Notes: generated by a model not told the origin, from the sequence alone. A stretch of 64,000 nt of DNA from Liolophura sinensis (GCF_032854445.1 NC_088301.1:6186044-6250043); one strand, 5' to 3'. Counted from the stretch's first letter, positions 26,001 to 36,411 are shown. A program made the numbers and translations.

Positions 26001-29000
26001 ACCTTCGGCATCGCTAATGAATTTTGCACTGACTCTGATATTTGTTATTTCAAAAACGCAAAAATAAATGACAAAAATGTATTGGGGGAGATGAATGTCG
26101 TTTGGGCCGCAACGGTATGCGTGTCTGACATAATTTAATTGTTATACCGTCGTTTAACATTAAACGGCTTGTAAATCAACTGATTTTACGTCTGTGGTGA
26201 TTCGTAAAAGACAGATTCCTGCGCTACAACATTCGGTGAAATCCCACTTCGATATTCAGCTTTGAATATCAAACCAGGAAACAGGAACTGCGAGCTAGGT
26301 GCACATCTGAATGTCGAACCGGGAACTGGGAACTGGGAGCTGACATGTCGAAATTACCAGCACAACCCCCGGTGGCTACGGCAGCGTGGCTGGAAAACTC
26401 TGTAAATGATACAGTACGCCTACTGCATCAACGGTTCAAGCAGTGGAAGAAATACTCTTCCAGTGTGTCCATTTTCCGATAAAACTATGTTTATTTCTTA
26501 CATCACTTACATTACTTACATTGCCATAGTCCACAACTTTCATCTACCATAGGCTACTTTTTAGACTATTATGCGGAAAATGGCCTCGACGTTAGCGATC
26601 TACAGTAAAAGCGCTGAAACTTATAATTTATCAACTACAGTCCTTTGTAGATTTCCGATAGGTACATGGTTGGACATGGTGAAACTTCAACAATCTAACA
26701 AACAACACACCTTCATCACATTTCTCAGGGCGGTATCCCGGCATGCACTTTGGTGTTCTCTGTGGACAGAGCCCGGATGTTGTGTCACAGACAGACGCTC
26801 CCTCAGCACAGTTCCCACATCTCTTCCCACAGTCTGGTCCGTATGTCCCGGGTGTGCACACTAATAAATACACCCACAACATCAAAAAAGGACGCGGATT
26901 AAGGGGCACAATATAATGCCACATATTCACATACAAACAACGGAAAAGTAAATAAACATAGTATGCATCTTTAAACTAACATGTAATTTTACTTTATTCC
27001 ACACTTTACTACCTTTCTACGCATTTACTTTGACAGTGTCATTGAAGGAAAGACAACTGAAGGATTTTGTCCATGTATTATTACAGAGATCAGTTTATCG
27101 AACAGGGTAGTCGTAGGACAAAAACTGGTCATGATAAGTAAAACGCAAGGAGCCATATCCAGATCGCGCCATGCCTGAGCTGGCGTCTTTTGGGGGCAGT
27201 AAAACATTTTGTCAGAATCTCCACTTTTCTGGACCGTTTATTGTCTTGAGTGTTGAGCCAAACCTGTTTGATTTGCTCAGAATCAACATTAAATCTAGAG
27301 CAAAGGCGACTAAATAGTTACTTCTACAGTTGTCAAAAATATGGAATTAAATATCGCTTACTCGTTTGTTTTGTGATTATTATTGACATTGGCCTACTTT
27401 CATGAAGGAATATTTACAGACATACATGTAGTGTTCTTTTTCGTTTTCTGTTACACATTTATCTCCGAAACAATATCGAATTAAAGTAAGAAAAATTTAA
27501 TGAACTGCAAAATCAGTTGCATTTTTCAGTAATAAAATTCTGGCCAATCAGACAGCATACCGAATATCTGCACTTCACAAAGGGTAAGCGTCTGGGAATT
27601 GTTGATCATAATCTTCACGGTGTCTCCTAATATCGGACTACTGGCGTTACAAGATCCATTAATAACGTTCCCTGGACCGTAATAACCCGTGGTGGTGTCC
27701 TGGTAACACACTGTGTAATTCCTAGAGGAGTTTCCCACGGACAGGGTAAAACCATTAAGACGGTTACCGCCTGTAATACAAGCCAACAGTTTTCTATATC
27801 AACGAATTACCTTCAGACATTTAACCGGAAGCAACAAGCACCAGGACAACTTTTGTTAATGCGCACAGTAATGTTAATTATCAACCCAGGGAATACTGTA
27901 CCACCGATAAAAAGAAAACTTTACCACTGATGATAGAAAATCTTGTGTGAGACACGAAAGTAATCATGTTCCTCAGATCACAAACACATCGTTACGTCCA
28001 GTACATTAAAGAATTCCTTTGTCATAGATTAAAGGATCCCTGCACTAAAATTTAAAGTAACCCTGTAAATCAGACCAAAGAAATCACAAAAGACAACCTC
28101 GTTCACAAATAAAATCACGACCATTAGTAAATGTGGCTAGTTTATACTAATGGTTATTGCGAAGTGTTTTGTACATTATTGAGTGGTATTGCATGAGTCA
28201 CAAGCTGGACCAATACAATACCACTCCATGATTTACAAAACAGGTCACAATGACTTATTTATTATATAGCTGAACTTGTCTATGGATTTTCACTTCGTGT
28301 AAAAATAACGCTTTATATGCTTTGGTGTTCGCTTTACTATTTTGCTTAATTTGGGAATAAACAAATAATACTTGTTCCAGTGCGTTGTGTGGGTATACGG
28401 TATACATTTCGTCAAAATGCTCAATAGTTCCACAAGTCCGGAGTGCGAGGGCAAATATTGATCTTCGATCATAATTGAGCCGACAAAATCCAGCTTTGGA
28501 CAGTATTTGAAGGCCTGCAATGTCCCCTCTTTTTCAACACAGATAAACGATGTTCAGAACACGTAGGGTACATGTATAGCACTTTGCGCTATATATCATC
28601 AGCTTTACAGCTATGGCCGTTTTGTGACCTCCCAGTACATGCTATAATTTGATGGGGGGGGGGGGGGGGGCACTCAAAGATTTTTAGCACACATAAAGAA
28701 CATGAATAGCACTATTCATCTGGCGATCTTCAGCTTTACAACTTTAACAGTTTTCTGTCAAGTCATTTGCAAAAATGGCAGAAAATGCGACTTTTCGCAA
28801 TTCGATCGCAATTTGCGACAAAAGTATGCATCGTAGCAAAGAAATAAGATTAGATTCGTGATCAGGACGTCAAACTAGGTCGGATAGCTGGCTGTCAACA
28901 TTTCTACTTTCATCTTAGTCATAAACGTATTTATAATGCATTGTATAACATGGGGACGTCAAAGTGTCAAATATAATAAATCAGCCTTTGAACAATTTTT

Positions 29001-32000
29001 CAAGTACTTCAACTCCCACATTTAATAAGCCATTTGAAAGATTTTCTGCACACACACAAAAATGGGGGGAAATTGTAACTTTTCGCAATTTGATCACAAT
29101 TTGCGACAAAAATGTGCACTATTGGAATAAAATAAGACCAGATTCGTCATCAGGACGTTAAATTACGTCAGGTAGCACATTTAAAATACTCGAAAAAGAT
29201 TTGAGATGACGTCAAGTTCGTCTCCGGTTTTTTCCTGACATATTGGATTCTGCCTCTGTCAAAATAATTCACAGGCAACAGTTGTTCCATGTAGAAAATT
29301 TCAGGTCAATCGGATGTTAAGTTCAGAAGAAAATGCTTCCCAAATCTTTTAGTAGCAACCCAACATGGCGGCTGGGTCACGTGACCTGGGACACCTAAAC
29401 TTTTATTCGTATAAAAGACAGTCCCCATTCCTACTATCTAGTTAAATTTCACGCATTTCTGCCATACTAATTTAGACGCAGAAGTTTTTCAATTTTAAAA
29501 CTTAAAAAAAAATAATCATTTTGGTTTTGGTATGTACTACTTCCAGTTTGCTGACGTAACTTCCGGTTATGTCAAATTTCTCTGCATGCCTTGGGATGAT
29601 GTTAGATCTTAAGACTGCGACTCCAGCTTCATTGGTTTTGAAAATATTCACATTTTCAATTTTGATGAAGTCACTTCCGGTTTCCCAAAATTAGTATATC
29701 TGGACTCAGCGTCCAAAACTGCAGCAGGCAGGACTACTTGTACGACATCAGCTGGAAAAGTGTAGAAGTTATTAGCAAAAAAACGAATTTTTCGGTCGCA
29801 AGGCATATTCACCCAATAGCGAGCTTCTACGTTTTTTAAAGGTTTTAAACAAAATCCAATATTGCCGCCAAGTCACTTGACCATATCGGCCCAAAAGATT
29901 CGATACAGAACTTCTAGGTATGCAGATAAACATACTAAAATTCCATAAACTCTGGTCTAACCGATTTCGCTAGAAAGGCGTCACAGTTTTACCGAGAATA
30001 ATAAAAATAAAGACAAATAATCCTAACAGATACAAAAAGGATTTTAAGCCTGAATGGCTTGAACCCCTAATAATCCATGACATAAGCGATCGTCAAGGTT
30101 CATAGCGTGACGTACACTGTTGGAGTGTGTACGCACAATCAGCGATCCAACTGATGTGTGTTGGATTGTATTTAGAGTGAGTGAGTGAGTGCTTGGTGTT
30201 TAACGTCGTACTTAACAATTTTTCAGTCATACGACGACAAAGGAATCCTTAGAGTGCTTGTGCCTCCTTGTTGCAGGACGGATTTCCACCACTCTTTTAG
30301 GTGTCTTTATCAGCACGTTGCTTCACTGAGACGTCTTACCGAAGGCAAGTAAGCCGCCCCGCCCGAGCCATTATACTGATACAGGTCAACCAGTCGTTGC
30401 ACTATCCCCTTCATGCTGAACGCCATGCGAGAAAGTTACAACTTCCTCCTCTAAGGTCTTAGGTGTGACTCGACCCAGATTGGATTGTATTTAGAAACCA
30501 ACGGCTTAGCATTATCAATATCAAATTAATATTGTGTTGAATCAGTATCATCCTGGTCAACCCATGCTTTCTGTTAAAGATACCCATTTTAATTTAAAAC
30601 TTGCTAATTAATGTTCAATCTAAAAAAAATATTTGTGAAAATTGTACGCCGAGATTATTATGAGATAACTACCAGATAATTTAAAATCACCTGAAATCTA
30701 TATGATCAAATCTTTATTTCCAGAATCAAATAATGGATAATATTATTAACATAAAAAAGGAATTTACTGTATATCATTAGTGCCATATTACTAGTTTTTG
30801 CCCACTGGTAATTTTGTTACAGATTTCAGTCACAAACAGAAGGACAACCAAAATGGAAAAAAACGATGACGATATAATGACCTATAATGGTTTTCGCAGC
30901 AGAGATATTTATAACATCAGGAAAGGGTTTATAATCGGTAGGGTAACGTTTACTTTAGTAGGATTTACACTTCAGTGCCAATAATAATGACTAATCTTTA
31001 TTTTATTTGAGAAAACATCAACATTTGTAATCACCATAACAAAAACATAAATGTTTTTGAATAATCAGATTTTAAAGGGTATCCATTTTTGGACAAATAT
31101 TCACATTTAAAATTATTATAATATTACTTACTGTCATAAAGGCTGACTTTTAAAAGACCATAAGTCTGTTTATTTGTAACATTTCGCCAACGCTGGGTCT
31201 TTACAGATTTTGGTTGTGGTAAAGATATAAGTAAACGTACATGGTCCGCCGTCACAGTTTCCTTTTCTGTTATAGATCCTGAAGCTGTAGATGTTGTACT
31301 GTGTGTCCAGTGTCACCGTCCAGTACGCGGATTGTACGCCCTCTTGTGTGTGAGTACATGTAGGTGGTGTCCTGAACACTTGTTCTGTCCCACCGTCCAC
31401 CGCGAGTTCAGATGTGTATTGGTTATAGTTCGATGATTGTGTGGTGTTTCTCTTCAAAGCCACATTCTCTGTTAAGCAAAATAATGAAACAATGACACAC
31501 AAGTATAAGACAGAACAGTTTCTTAGCATTGTAACGTTTGTTACACTTGCATACAAGAATTACTTTTATACAATAACGTGCTGATAAAGACACCTACACA
31601 TTTGAACATGACAGTGAGTCCGTGTGCCTCCATTTTATAATATCATAAAAACCAATTGACAACATGTGTCCTAAGCGAAATAATGTTTTGTATATTAAGA
31701 CTTTTAAACTCCTCCGTCCAAATCATAGTTTTTGCGGAGAGTGCTCAGGGTCATAATTCCACTATAGCTATCAACCATGGCTGATCACGCAACGCTTATT
31801 TCGCTTCGCGTAGCAGCCTACTGGTCTTTGTCAGTTAAAGCAAACACACGGTGATGCTTACCTCTGGAGCAGATGGGACCATCCCAACCAAGACTACAGC
31901 TTCCAGAACATTCACCTGTCTCTTGGTCACACCCACTCTGACAATTCTTGCACAGCTGCCCTAAAACTGAAATTAAAGCTGTTTATCTATAAACATGCAC

Positions 32001-33508
32001 ATCCAAAAATTAAATGATAGGTCTACAGTGAAACGTTGTGACAGCTATAGTTCTACAGCATACCCTGTTGTGTAAAGACGTATTGTAGGGAGATCAACAG
32101 CACGGCAAATGACCCAGGAGTCTCCTTGAGTTGAAGTCCAGATCATGCTGTCTTCCTCTCTAGCCGCACGTGAGACGGTCTTCCCGCAACCTGCGGGTTG
32201 TCGTGGGTTTTTTCCCGGGCCCTGCCCGGTTCCTCCCACCATAATTCTGACCGCCACTGTATAAGTGAAATATTCTTGAGTACGGCGTAAAACACCCATC
32301 AAATTAAATAAATAATTTTATGCAGAAAATGCTGACTAAACCAAGATAGGTAAAGCGAGCACGATTATGTATATGACATACACATACGATTTTAGGGTAA
32401 CCAAATGGGTACCTGTTATACATTCAAGGTAACCATATGGGCACCTGTTATACATTCAGAGTAATCATATGGGCACCTATTATACATTCAGGGTAATCAT
32501 GTGGGTACCTGTTATACATTCAGGGTGACCATATGGGCACTACAGAGTGTTCACATGTATATAGTTACCCAGTACACATAGGTACAACCCAGTAGTTCTA
32601 TACGGAAAAGCTCCCCCGGGCTCTGCCCGGTTTCCACCCACCATAATGCTGGCCGCCGTCGTATGAGTGAAATATTCTTGAGTACGGCGTAAAACACCAA
32701 TCAAATAAATAAATAAATAAATAAATAAATAACTATACGGAAAAGCCATTTTGCTGTCAGTATTATAAAAGGCATCAGATTTGCATGCCGAGGAAGCTGC
32801 CTTAACATGGAAGTTTCTGTCGCGTACACCATGTCTTGAATTATCGAGATACACTGTATTTTACTTGAGATATTTGATCTCCAATGCAAGGAAAGAAGTG
32901 CTGTCTAGTGTACTCCCTAATCGATAAAGCAAATAACTACTTATGCCATCGTTCAAGTTTGAACTTTTATTTTCACCTCTACACATAACCTATGTCGTTT
33001 CGCTGCGACCATCAGACCTTAAACCAATATCATATCATTATACATATACTTCAATACTTTACATCACTTACAACGCCTTGTACTTATCACCACCATGTAC
33101 AGCAGGTGACTAACGAATGTTACACACATCGTCTTCGTGCAATATTTATTTACTTATTTCATTGGAGTTTTACGCCGTACTCAAGAGTATTCACTTATAA
33201 GACGGCGACTGCATTATGGTGGCAGGAAATTGGACTGAGCCCAGGAGATACCGAAGACACGAACAGGTTACTGACAGGCAATCCTTAGTAGGGCCAGAGC
33301 GGAAGCCAGCACGAGCTGGTCATGATTTCACAGCGATGGTAAGAGGGGTCAATGCATCCACTAGCGCGGCAACGGAGGCCTCTACTTCATGCAATAGGTG
33401 TATAACTAAGTAATATACAGGTAAATACCACTTTGCGCATGACTTACCAAATGTTATGTATATCATCACGAGAAACACTCTGCTGATCTGTGGCTTATGG
33501 TTCCCCAT
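17144..33508 (-). CDS. Gene B: EGF / F5-8C (F-type lectin-like) / EGF x4 transmembrane receptor, complete, 10 exons
   Basis: Spliced model on the minus strand: exons 33508-33448, 31966-31862, 31468-31241, 27770-27561, 26860-26711, 24816-24667, 24035-23889, 23278-23129, 21759-21657, 17348-17144. The sum is 1509 nt, giving 502 residues plus stop, and every junction phase fits (phase 1 throughout, phase 2 before the last exon). Order: signal peptide about 1-22, EGF-like about 23-55, F5/8C or F-type lectin-like about 56-201, four EGF modules of 49-50 residues to 400, transmembrane about 411-434, basic stop-transfer RRRFQR, tail to 502. The family resembles MEGF10/Draper-type scavenger receptors with an added lectin-like domain; a role in particle or microbe recognition is inferred. 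Exon phases, cysteine patterns and paralogue A support the model. Further phase-1 EGF exons could be skipped or missed. Introns carry SINEs, (GT)n and a poly-G run. Confidence 0.82.
17640..18540. repeat. Degenerate GAGGTGTA/GGTATA repeat cluster, both orientations
   Basis: GAGGTATA, GAGGTGTA and ACCTGAGGTATAT recur about every 55-60 bases at 18295-18530, and in mixed orientation at 17650-17830 (AGTACACCTAAAGTACACCTC). Located in the last intron of gene B. Confidence 0.6.
19868..20015. repeat. (GT)n microsatellite, gene B last intron
   Basis: About 150 bases of GT with a few GC and GGG interruptions. Confidence 0.97.
21345..21440 (-). mobile_element. Family 1 SINE 3' fragment
   Basis: Antisense tail and body: CGCCGTACTC (twice), AAGAATATTTCACC, ACGACGG and GACCATCCG. 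Ends there without the head. Confidence 0.7.
21657..21759 (-). CDS. Gene B exon 9: transmembrane segment
   Basis: The acceptor is ATTTTCAG/AATTGCCC and the donor TTGAT/GTAAGT; 103 nt, phase 1 to 2. It encodes a short proline-rich stalk (ELPVNPPNY) and then about 24 residues of Gly/Ala/Val/Ile/Leu, beginning [10 protein letters not shown], a typical single-pass helix. It was too short to stand out as an open frame and was found by looking for the exon expected after the EGF series. Confidence 0.8.
22407..22635 (-). mobile_element. Family 1 SINE with 14-bp target duplication
   Basis: Antisense copy from TTATTTGATTAGTG to GATGCGCTAGCGC. The target duplication GAAACACTAAATGA is at 22393-22406 and 22636-22649. 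The outer part of the head is missing. Confidence 0.85.
22705..23065 (-). mobile_element. Two tandem copies of a truncated family 1 SINE
   Basis: Units at about 22715-22880 and 22900-23060 each hold the antisense tail and body, then the same non-SINE text (CTTAACTGTCAT, GTAAGTCTTCTATTATATT). The doubling therefore happened after insertion. They lie between exons 8 and 9 of gene B. Confidence 0.8.
23129..23278 (-). CDS. Gene B exon 8: EGF module 4 of 4
   Basis: 150 nt, phase 1 to 1, acceptor GCTGCAG/AATGTACG and donor TCAG/GTATTT. It encodes [14 protein letters not shown] and ends [10 protein letters not shown]. The acceptor has a weak pyrimidine tract, but length, phase and cysteines agree with the other EGF exons. 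Confidence 0.8.
23546..23640 (+). mobile_element. Family 1 SINE head fragment
   Basis: AAGGCCTCTGTGTCAGAGTG, a diverged tRNA-like head, up to GGTCGCTGTGAGTTCAAGTC. The rest is missing. Confidence 0.65.
23889..24035 (-). CDS. Gene B exon 7: EGF module 3 of 4
   Basis: 147 nt, phase 1 to 1, acceptor TTTAG/CTTGCAAGG and donor ACAG/GTGAGA. It encodes [13 protein letters not shown] and ends [10 protein letters not shown]. One codon shorter than its neighbours. The plus-strand reading frame over the same bases is a shadow. Confidence 0.83.
24098..24346 (+). mobile_element. Family 1 SINE with 9-bp target duplication
   Basis: GGTCGGTTAGCGCGCTAGCG through the tail CACCAATCAAATAAAG. Target duplication TTAAACCAG at 24089-24097 and 24347-24355. 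In the intron between EGF exons 6 and 7 of gene B. Confidence 0.85.
24667..24816 (-). CDS. Gene B exon 6: EGF module 2 of 4
   Basis: 150 nt, phase 1 to 1, acceptor TTATCAG/TCTGCACC and donor ACAG/GTACTT. It encodes [14 protein letters not shown] and ends [10 protein letters not shown] with the same eight-cysteine spacing. It differs clearly from exon 5, so it is an older duplicate within the gene. Confidence 0.83.
24830..26250. other. Intron 5 of gene B, nothing else seen
   Basis: No further EGF exon, repeat or element recognised. From 26250 it aligns to the gene A flank. Confidence 0.4.
26711..26860 (-). CDS. Gene B exon 5: EGF module 1 of 4 (8 Cys)
   Basis: 150 nt, phase 1 to 1, acceptor TTATTAG/TGTGCACACC and donor GAAG/GTGTGT. 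It encodes [10 protein letters not shown] then CGNC and ends [10 protein letters not shown], eight cysteines in a laminin-type EGF pattern like the MEGF/SREC scavenger-receptor repeats. It is the counterpart of the two exons at 5722 and 6481 in gene A; flanking intron is also similar. Confidence 0.85.
27561..27770 (-). CDS. Gene B exon 4: F5/8C domain, second half
   Basis: The acceptor GTATTACAG/GCGG joins to exon 3 to give [16 protein letters not shown]. The exon ends CEVQIF with donor TTCG/GTATGC, 210 nt, phase 1 to 1. The closing CEVQIF strand is the usual C-terminus of F-type lectin and F5/8C folds. Several NxS/T sites are present. It matches gene A 7597-7806 with the same length. Confidence 0.82.
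28520..30160. repeat. Gene B intron 3 insert with internal repeats and a G17 run
   Basis: Absent from the matching intron of gene A. Two segments near 28775-28890 and 29070-29180 share CAATTTGCGACAAAA and ATCAGGACGT. A run of 17 G lies at 28654-28670. No coding frame. Confidence 0.55.
28654..28670 (+). repeat. Poly-G run (17)
   Basis: Uninterrupted G tract; length is uncertain in any assembly. Could form a quadruplex. Confidence 0.9.
30177..30479 (-). mobile_element. Family 2 SINE with 16-bp target duplication
   Basis: Begins with the antisense tail (GTGAGTGAGTGAGTGCTTG, TTTAACGTCGTAC) and ends GTGTGACTCGACCCAG. The target duplication TTGGATTGTATTTAGA is at 30161-30176 and 30480-30495. Lies in intron 3 of gene B. 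Confidence 0.88.
31241..31468 (-). CDS. Gene B exon 3: F5/8C (F-type lectin-like) domain, first half
   Basis: A strong acceptor (pyrimidine run ending TTAACAG) precedes [13 protein letters not shown], a typical start of fucolectin/F5-8C domains. Conserved family landmarks follow: AVDGG, TCTHT, YWTVTL and IYNR. The donor is ACCAT/GTACGT, weaker than the GTAAGT of gene A; 228 nt, phase 1 to 1. The F-type sugar motif (H, about 26 residues, RxD) is altered: RKG here. Confidence 0.8.
31862..31966 (-). CDS. Gene B exon 2: six-cysteine EGF-like module
   Basis: The acceptor is TTTCAG/TTTTAGGG and the donor AGAG/GTAAGC; 105 nt, phase 1 to 1. It encodes a short module starting LGQLCKNC with six cysteines, ending WDGPICSR. 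Joined to exon 1 it places the likely signal cleavage just before GQLC. Paralogous to 11514-11618 in gene A, with the same length and cysteine spacing. Confidence 0.8.
32095..32325 (+). mobile_element. Family 1 SINE, head truncated
   Basis: CAAATGACCCAGGAGTCTCC through the body to GGCGTAAAACACCCATCAAA. In intron 1 of gene B. Confidence 0.8.
32394..32545. repeat. 32-bp tandem repeat, five copies
   Basis: Unit GGTAACCATATGGGCACCTG plus TTATACATTCA, exact 32-base spacing from 32397 to 32525. Gene A has a single copy near 11940, so the array expanded in B. Confidence 0.9.
32607..32732 (+). mobile_element. Family 1 SINE 3' fragment with AAAT tail
   Basis: Starts in GCTCCCCCGGGCTCTGCC and ends with an (AAAT)n tail after CAATCAAAT. 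5'-truncated. Confidence 0.85.
33160..33400 (-). mobile_element. Family 1 SINE, gene B copy of the shared insertion
   Basis: Same site, relative to exon 1, as 13688-13878 and 62245-62430, but more diverged. Confidence 0.75.
33448..33508 (-). CDS. Gene B exon 1: signal peptide
   Basis: The start codon is at 33508; the exon encodes 20 residues beginning [11 protein letters not shown], then a hydrophobic stretch ([10 protein letters not shown]). The donor reads TTTG/GTAAGTC and leaves phase 1. A reading frame runs on past the donor but soon meets SINE-derived sequence. The same exon occurs in genes A and C, nearly identical. The upstream in-frame codon at 33529 is TTG, so the ATG was chosen. 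Confidence 0.8.
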
Positions 33509-34103
33509 GTCTACCAGGAATCTTCGCAAACCGCCTTTAGATTACAAAAAAGTTCTCCACTTCTATCCGGAGGGGATTTCACACCGTGGAGTAGTTCTCA
33601 CAAAGCATAAAATGCTTCTAAAAGTTACATCTTTACACATTCAAGTCCTGCTCATGTGTAGTTTAGGAAAATGCCATCAAAAGTTGTAGATTCAATATCT
33701 AGCAAACCCAGCCCATTTGAAAACTAACGTGTACACTGAGATATATACCTAAAGAAATATATGCTGAGAATATCTATACGTAGAGAAGCTCACAGAAAGC
33801 ATGGCCCAGTCTCTTTGTGTTCAGTGTTATATTTACCTATGTTGCACAAACGCTTTTCAGACACTAAATGTATAGGGTCCTCAACTGGCAAAATAGTAGG
33901 CCTAAGTTTATGTAAAAAAAGATAGCTTCTTTCGACCTACATGTGTTGTGTGTTCTTGTATACATCGCCCATGCTCTACAGTAGCTGACCTGCTTAAATT
34001 GTAGGGAGTGAACAGATTCGTGTCACCGAGCAGGAAGTCACGTTACCATTACGGTGACAGTACATTGCGTTTTGTTGTATACAGCTGAATAAGTGATATT
34101 AAC
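33509..34103 (-). promoter_or_regulatory. Upstream region of gene B, conserved in A and C
   Basis: The 600 bases before the start codon resemble 13998-14700 (gene A) and 62541-63420 (gene C). The promoter and 5' leader should lie here. I see no sure TATA box or transcription start. The Ty3/gypsy LTR begins at the far end. Confidence 0.4.
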
Positions 34104-34285
34104 TGTTACGCATATATCCAGGGTAGCCTGAGCTAATTATTGTATGAATTAAGACTGACACAGAGCTGCATAATGACTACGTTTCTTTACTTCCGAATGC
34201 CGGTACCCAACTGACTGAGCACATGGCCCCCATAATACATAGCGCGTAACTTTCGGGTAATATCGGCAAAACTCGGGACACGACA
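34104..34285 (-). repeat. 3' LTR of the Ty3/gypsy element
   Basis: 182 bp; preceded on the minus strand by the purine tract GATGAAGAGGGA (34286-34297). Any promoter activity would point toward gene B. Confidence 0.93.
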
Positions 34286-34608
34286 TCCCTCTTCATCTTT
34301 GAAATGAATGTAACACAATTCTACTTAAATGTTAAATGTCTCTGAATTAACGAAATGTCAAGCATTGTTCTGTTCCAAATCCGATGTGGAATACATGTAT
34401 AAAGTTCGGTGGAGTGAACACAATGTACGAATAGTGAGCTCACAGCAAAAGTGCAATAAACACAATGGCATCAAATGTTGATTTCAGGAATGAAATAAAG
34501 GGTTCTTAGCATGCTTGCTGCAATATAGTTACAAAATGTCTGTATGGTTTACTGTCACTCAGTGTGCTGTATTATTGTCACGATCGGGGAGTTAACACAA
34601 ACAGTCAC

Positions 34609-35684
34609 TCAGTATCTCATATAGTCCTTGAGATATGTCGGTTCGTGTATAACACGCACGGGTCTATGTGGTTTTGGTGAGTTATCAGCTTGCTTTGCTG
34701 ACTCAGCAAGTTTACCAGGAAATTCGGGTTCCAAGTCCTCCTCCTGCAGCATGGGATGATGGAATGGTTGAGGCACAATTTTCCTGAAGAATGAACTGTT
34801 CCTGGTGATTTTATGTCCATTACGACCCGCGGGGATCATGTTACCTTTGGTAGATATCACACGGTACGGTTTCGGATTGGACAGGGGTTTTGCTTTCCAT
34901 TGTCCAGTAGAGTACTTAACTAGCACACTGTCGCCCACGTCCAAGTCACTAGGGCGAGCATTGTTTCGCGTGTCGGCGTACTGTTTCATTTTGCGCTTGG
35001 CTTCAAAGTCTCTCTTTTTTGCTATGGCCTCTGTTTTCTGACGCTGTTTTGGATACGACATCTGGGGTAGAGATGAGTGAGGTTCACGGCCAAATAATAG
35101 ACGGAATGGAGTAAACCCAGTAGATGGATGCGGTGTAGCAGGGTACTGCAAAGTGACCTTATTCAGCTGTTGTTTCCAGTTTTTCTGTTCAATATGTGCT
35201 ACTCTGATGGCTTTCATGAGCGGCTTGTTGAAACACTCTGCTTGGGAGTTTGCTCTTGGCTATAAAGGTCACTTTCCTATGACGAATTCGACGTGCTTAG
35301 CATACTGAGCGAACTCATGGGAATTGAACGGACTGCCATTGTCAAGTTTAAGCACTTGTGGAATTCCAAACTGTGATAGCACTTTGTCCAGTACAGGTAT
35401 CACTGTATTTGCAGACGTAGATTTCATAATTTCTACCACTGGATTCCTGGAAAATTCATCGGTTATTACGAATAGATATTCACCTGTTGGAAGAGGTCCA
35501 CAAAAATCTGCACTGAGTTTCTGCCACGGTTGTTTTGACATTGTAGACATACTGAGAGGTTCCATTTGTCGAGTATTGGGGTATGTTGTTGCCTGGCACG
35601 CAATGCAGCTTTCCACTTTGTTATTAATGTTGGGAAACCAGACCTTTGATCTGATGAAGGCCTTGGTTCGGTTAATTCCTTCAT
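34609..35684 (-). pseudogene. Integrase, interrupted
   Basis: 35684-35269 holds CIACQA (end of the zinc finger), LSADFCGPLP and LKLDNGSPF with the first two catalytic Asp. Two stops and a shift near 35250-35270 precede ANSQAECF with the catalytic Glu, and the C-terminal part runs 35217-34609 (TPFRLLFGREPH). The enzyme cannot be made intact from this copy. Confidence 0.9.
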
Positions 35685-35828
35685 GTGCTAATGCGACTGC
35701 TGTATCTCACAATATGGAAGGAATCACAATCAACGTGCCACGTAACAGAATATTGTCGCGATGACAGGTAAGCTCGTCACGGACGTTTCTGAAAGATTGT
35801 AATTCGTCCTTGTTAATGTCCTGATCAG

Positions 35829-36185
35829 TCAGCGATTTAATTCCATGCCATCTACCGGTACGGACGAGTTCCATGACTTTCTGTAGCGTTTTGTCCGCAG
35901 CTGTGGCTCCTTGATATCGTCAATGTTCATGGCCACGAAAATTACGTACTGATCTGCCAGTTTCTGTTCTCGGGGTGCTAATTTACGTCTTCTTACGGGA
36001 GAGTGGCGAGACATATAGTCTACAGGATTCTCACATCCGGGACGGTACGTGATGGTGAACTTGTACGGCTGTAAGCGTAGTCCCCATCGTTCGATGCGCA
36101 GTGGAGGTTTCGGCTTTTGCCAAATTTTCTCCAGAGGTTTGTGATCTGTCACTATCGTGAAGTGAGGCGCAACGTTTACATACAT
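35829..36185 (-). pseudogene. RNase H C-terminal part and linker
   Basis: FTIVTDHKPLEKIW is the usual RNase H motif, followed by RWGLRLQPYKFTITYRPG and the spacer to integrase. The upstream RNase H half (36186-36411) is interrupted. Confidence 0.88.
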
Positions 36186-36411
36186 ATCAAAATGTTCAGA
36201 AGCCCAAACAACTCCAAGGGCCTCACGTTCTGTTTGACCGTAACGAGATTCAACGTCGGTAAGCGAATGCGACGATCCTTTGATCCTGAACTAACATTCC
36301 ACCAAGTCCGACGGGACTGGCATCTACGACAATTTCTGTGTCCTACGGATTCAAATAAGCTATAACTGTATCATTAGTAAGTCTCTGCTTCAATGTCTGA
36401 AATGCTGTCTC

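Noticed and set aside
31469-31556. In-frame Met and hydrophobic stretch before gene B exon 3 that could pass for a signal peptide
   Set aside because: A strong pyrimidine tract and TTAACAG acceptor lie directly before ENVALKRN, and true signal-peptide and EGF exons with matching phases exist upstream. The same holds for gene A at 10351-10384.
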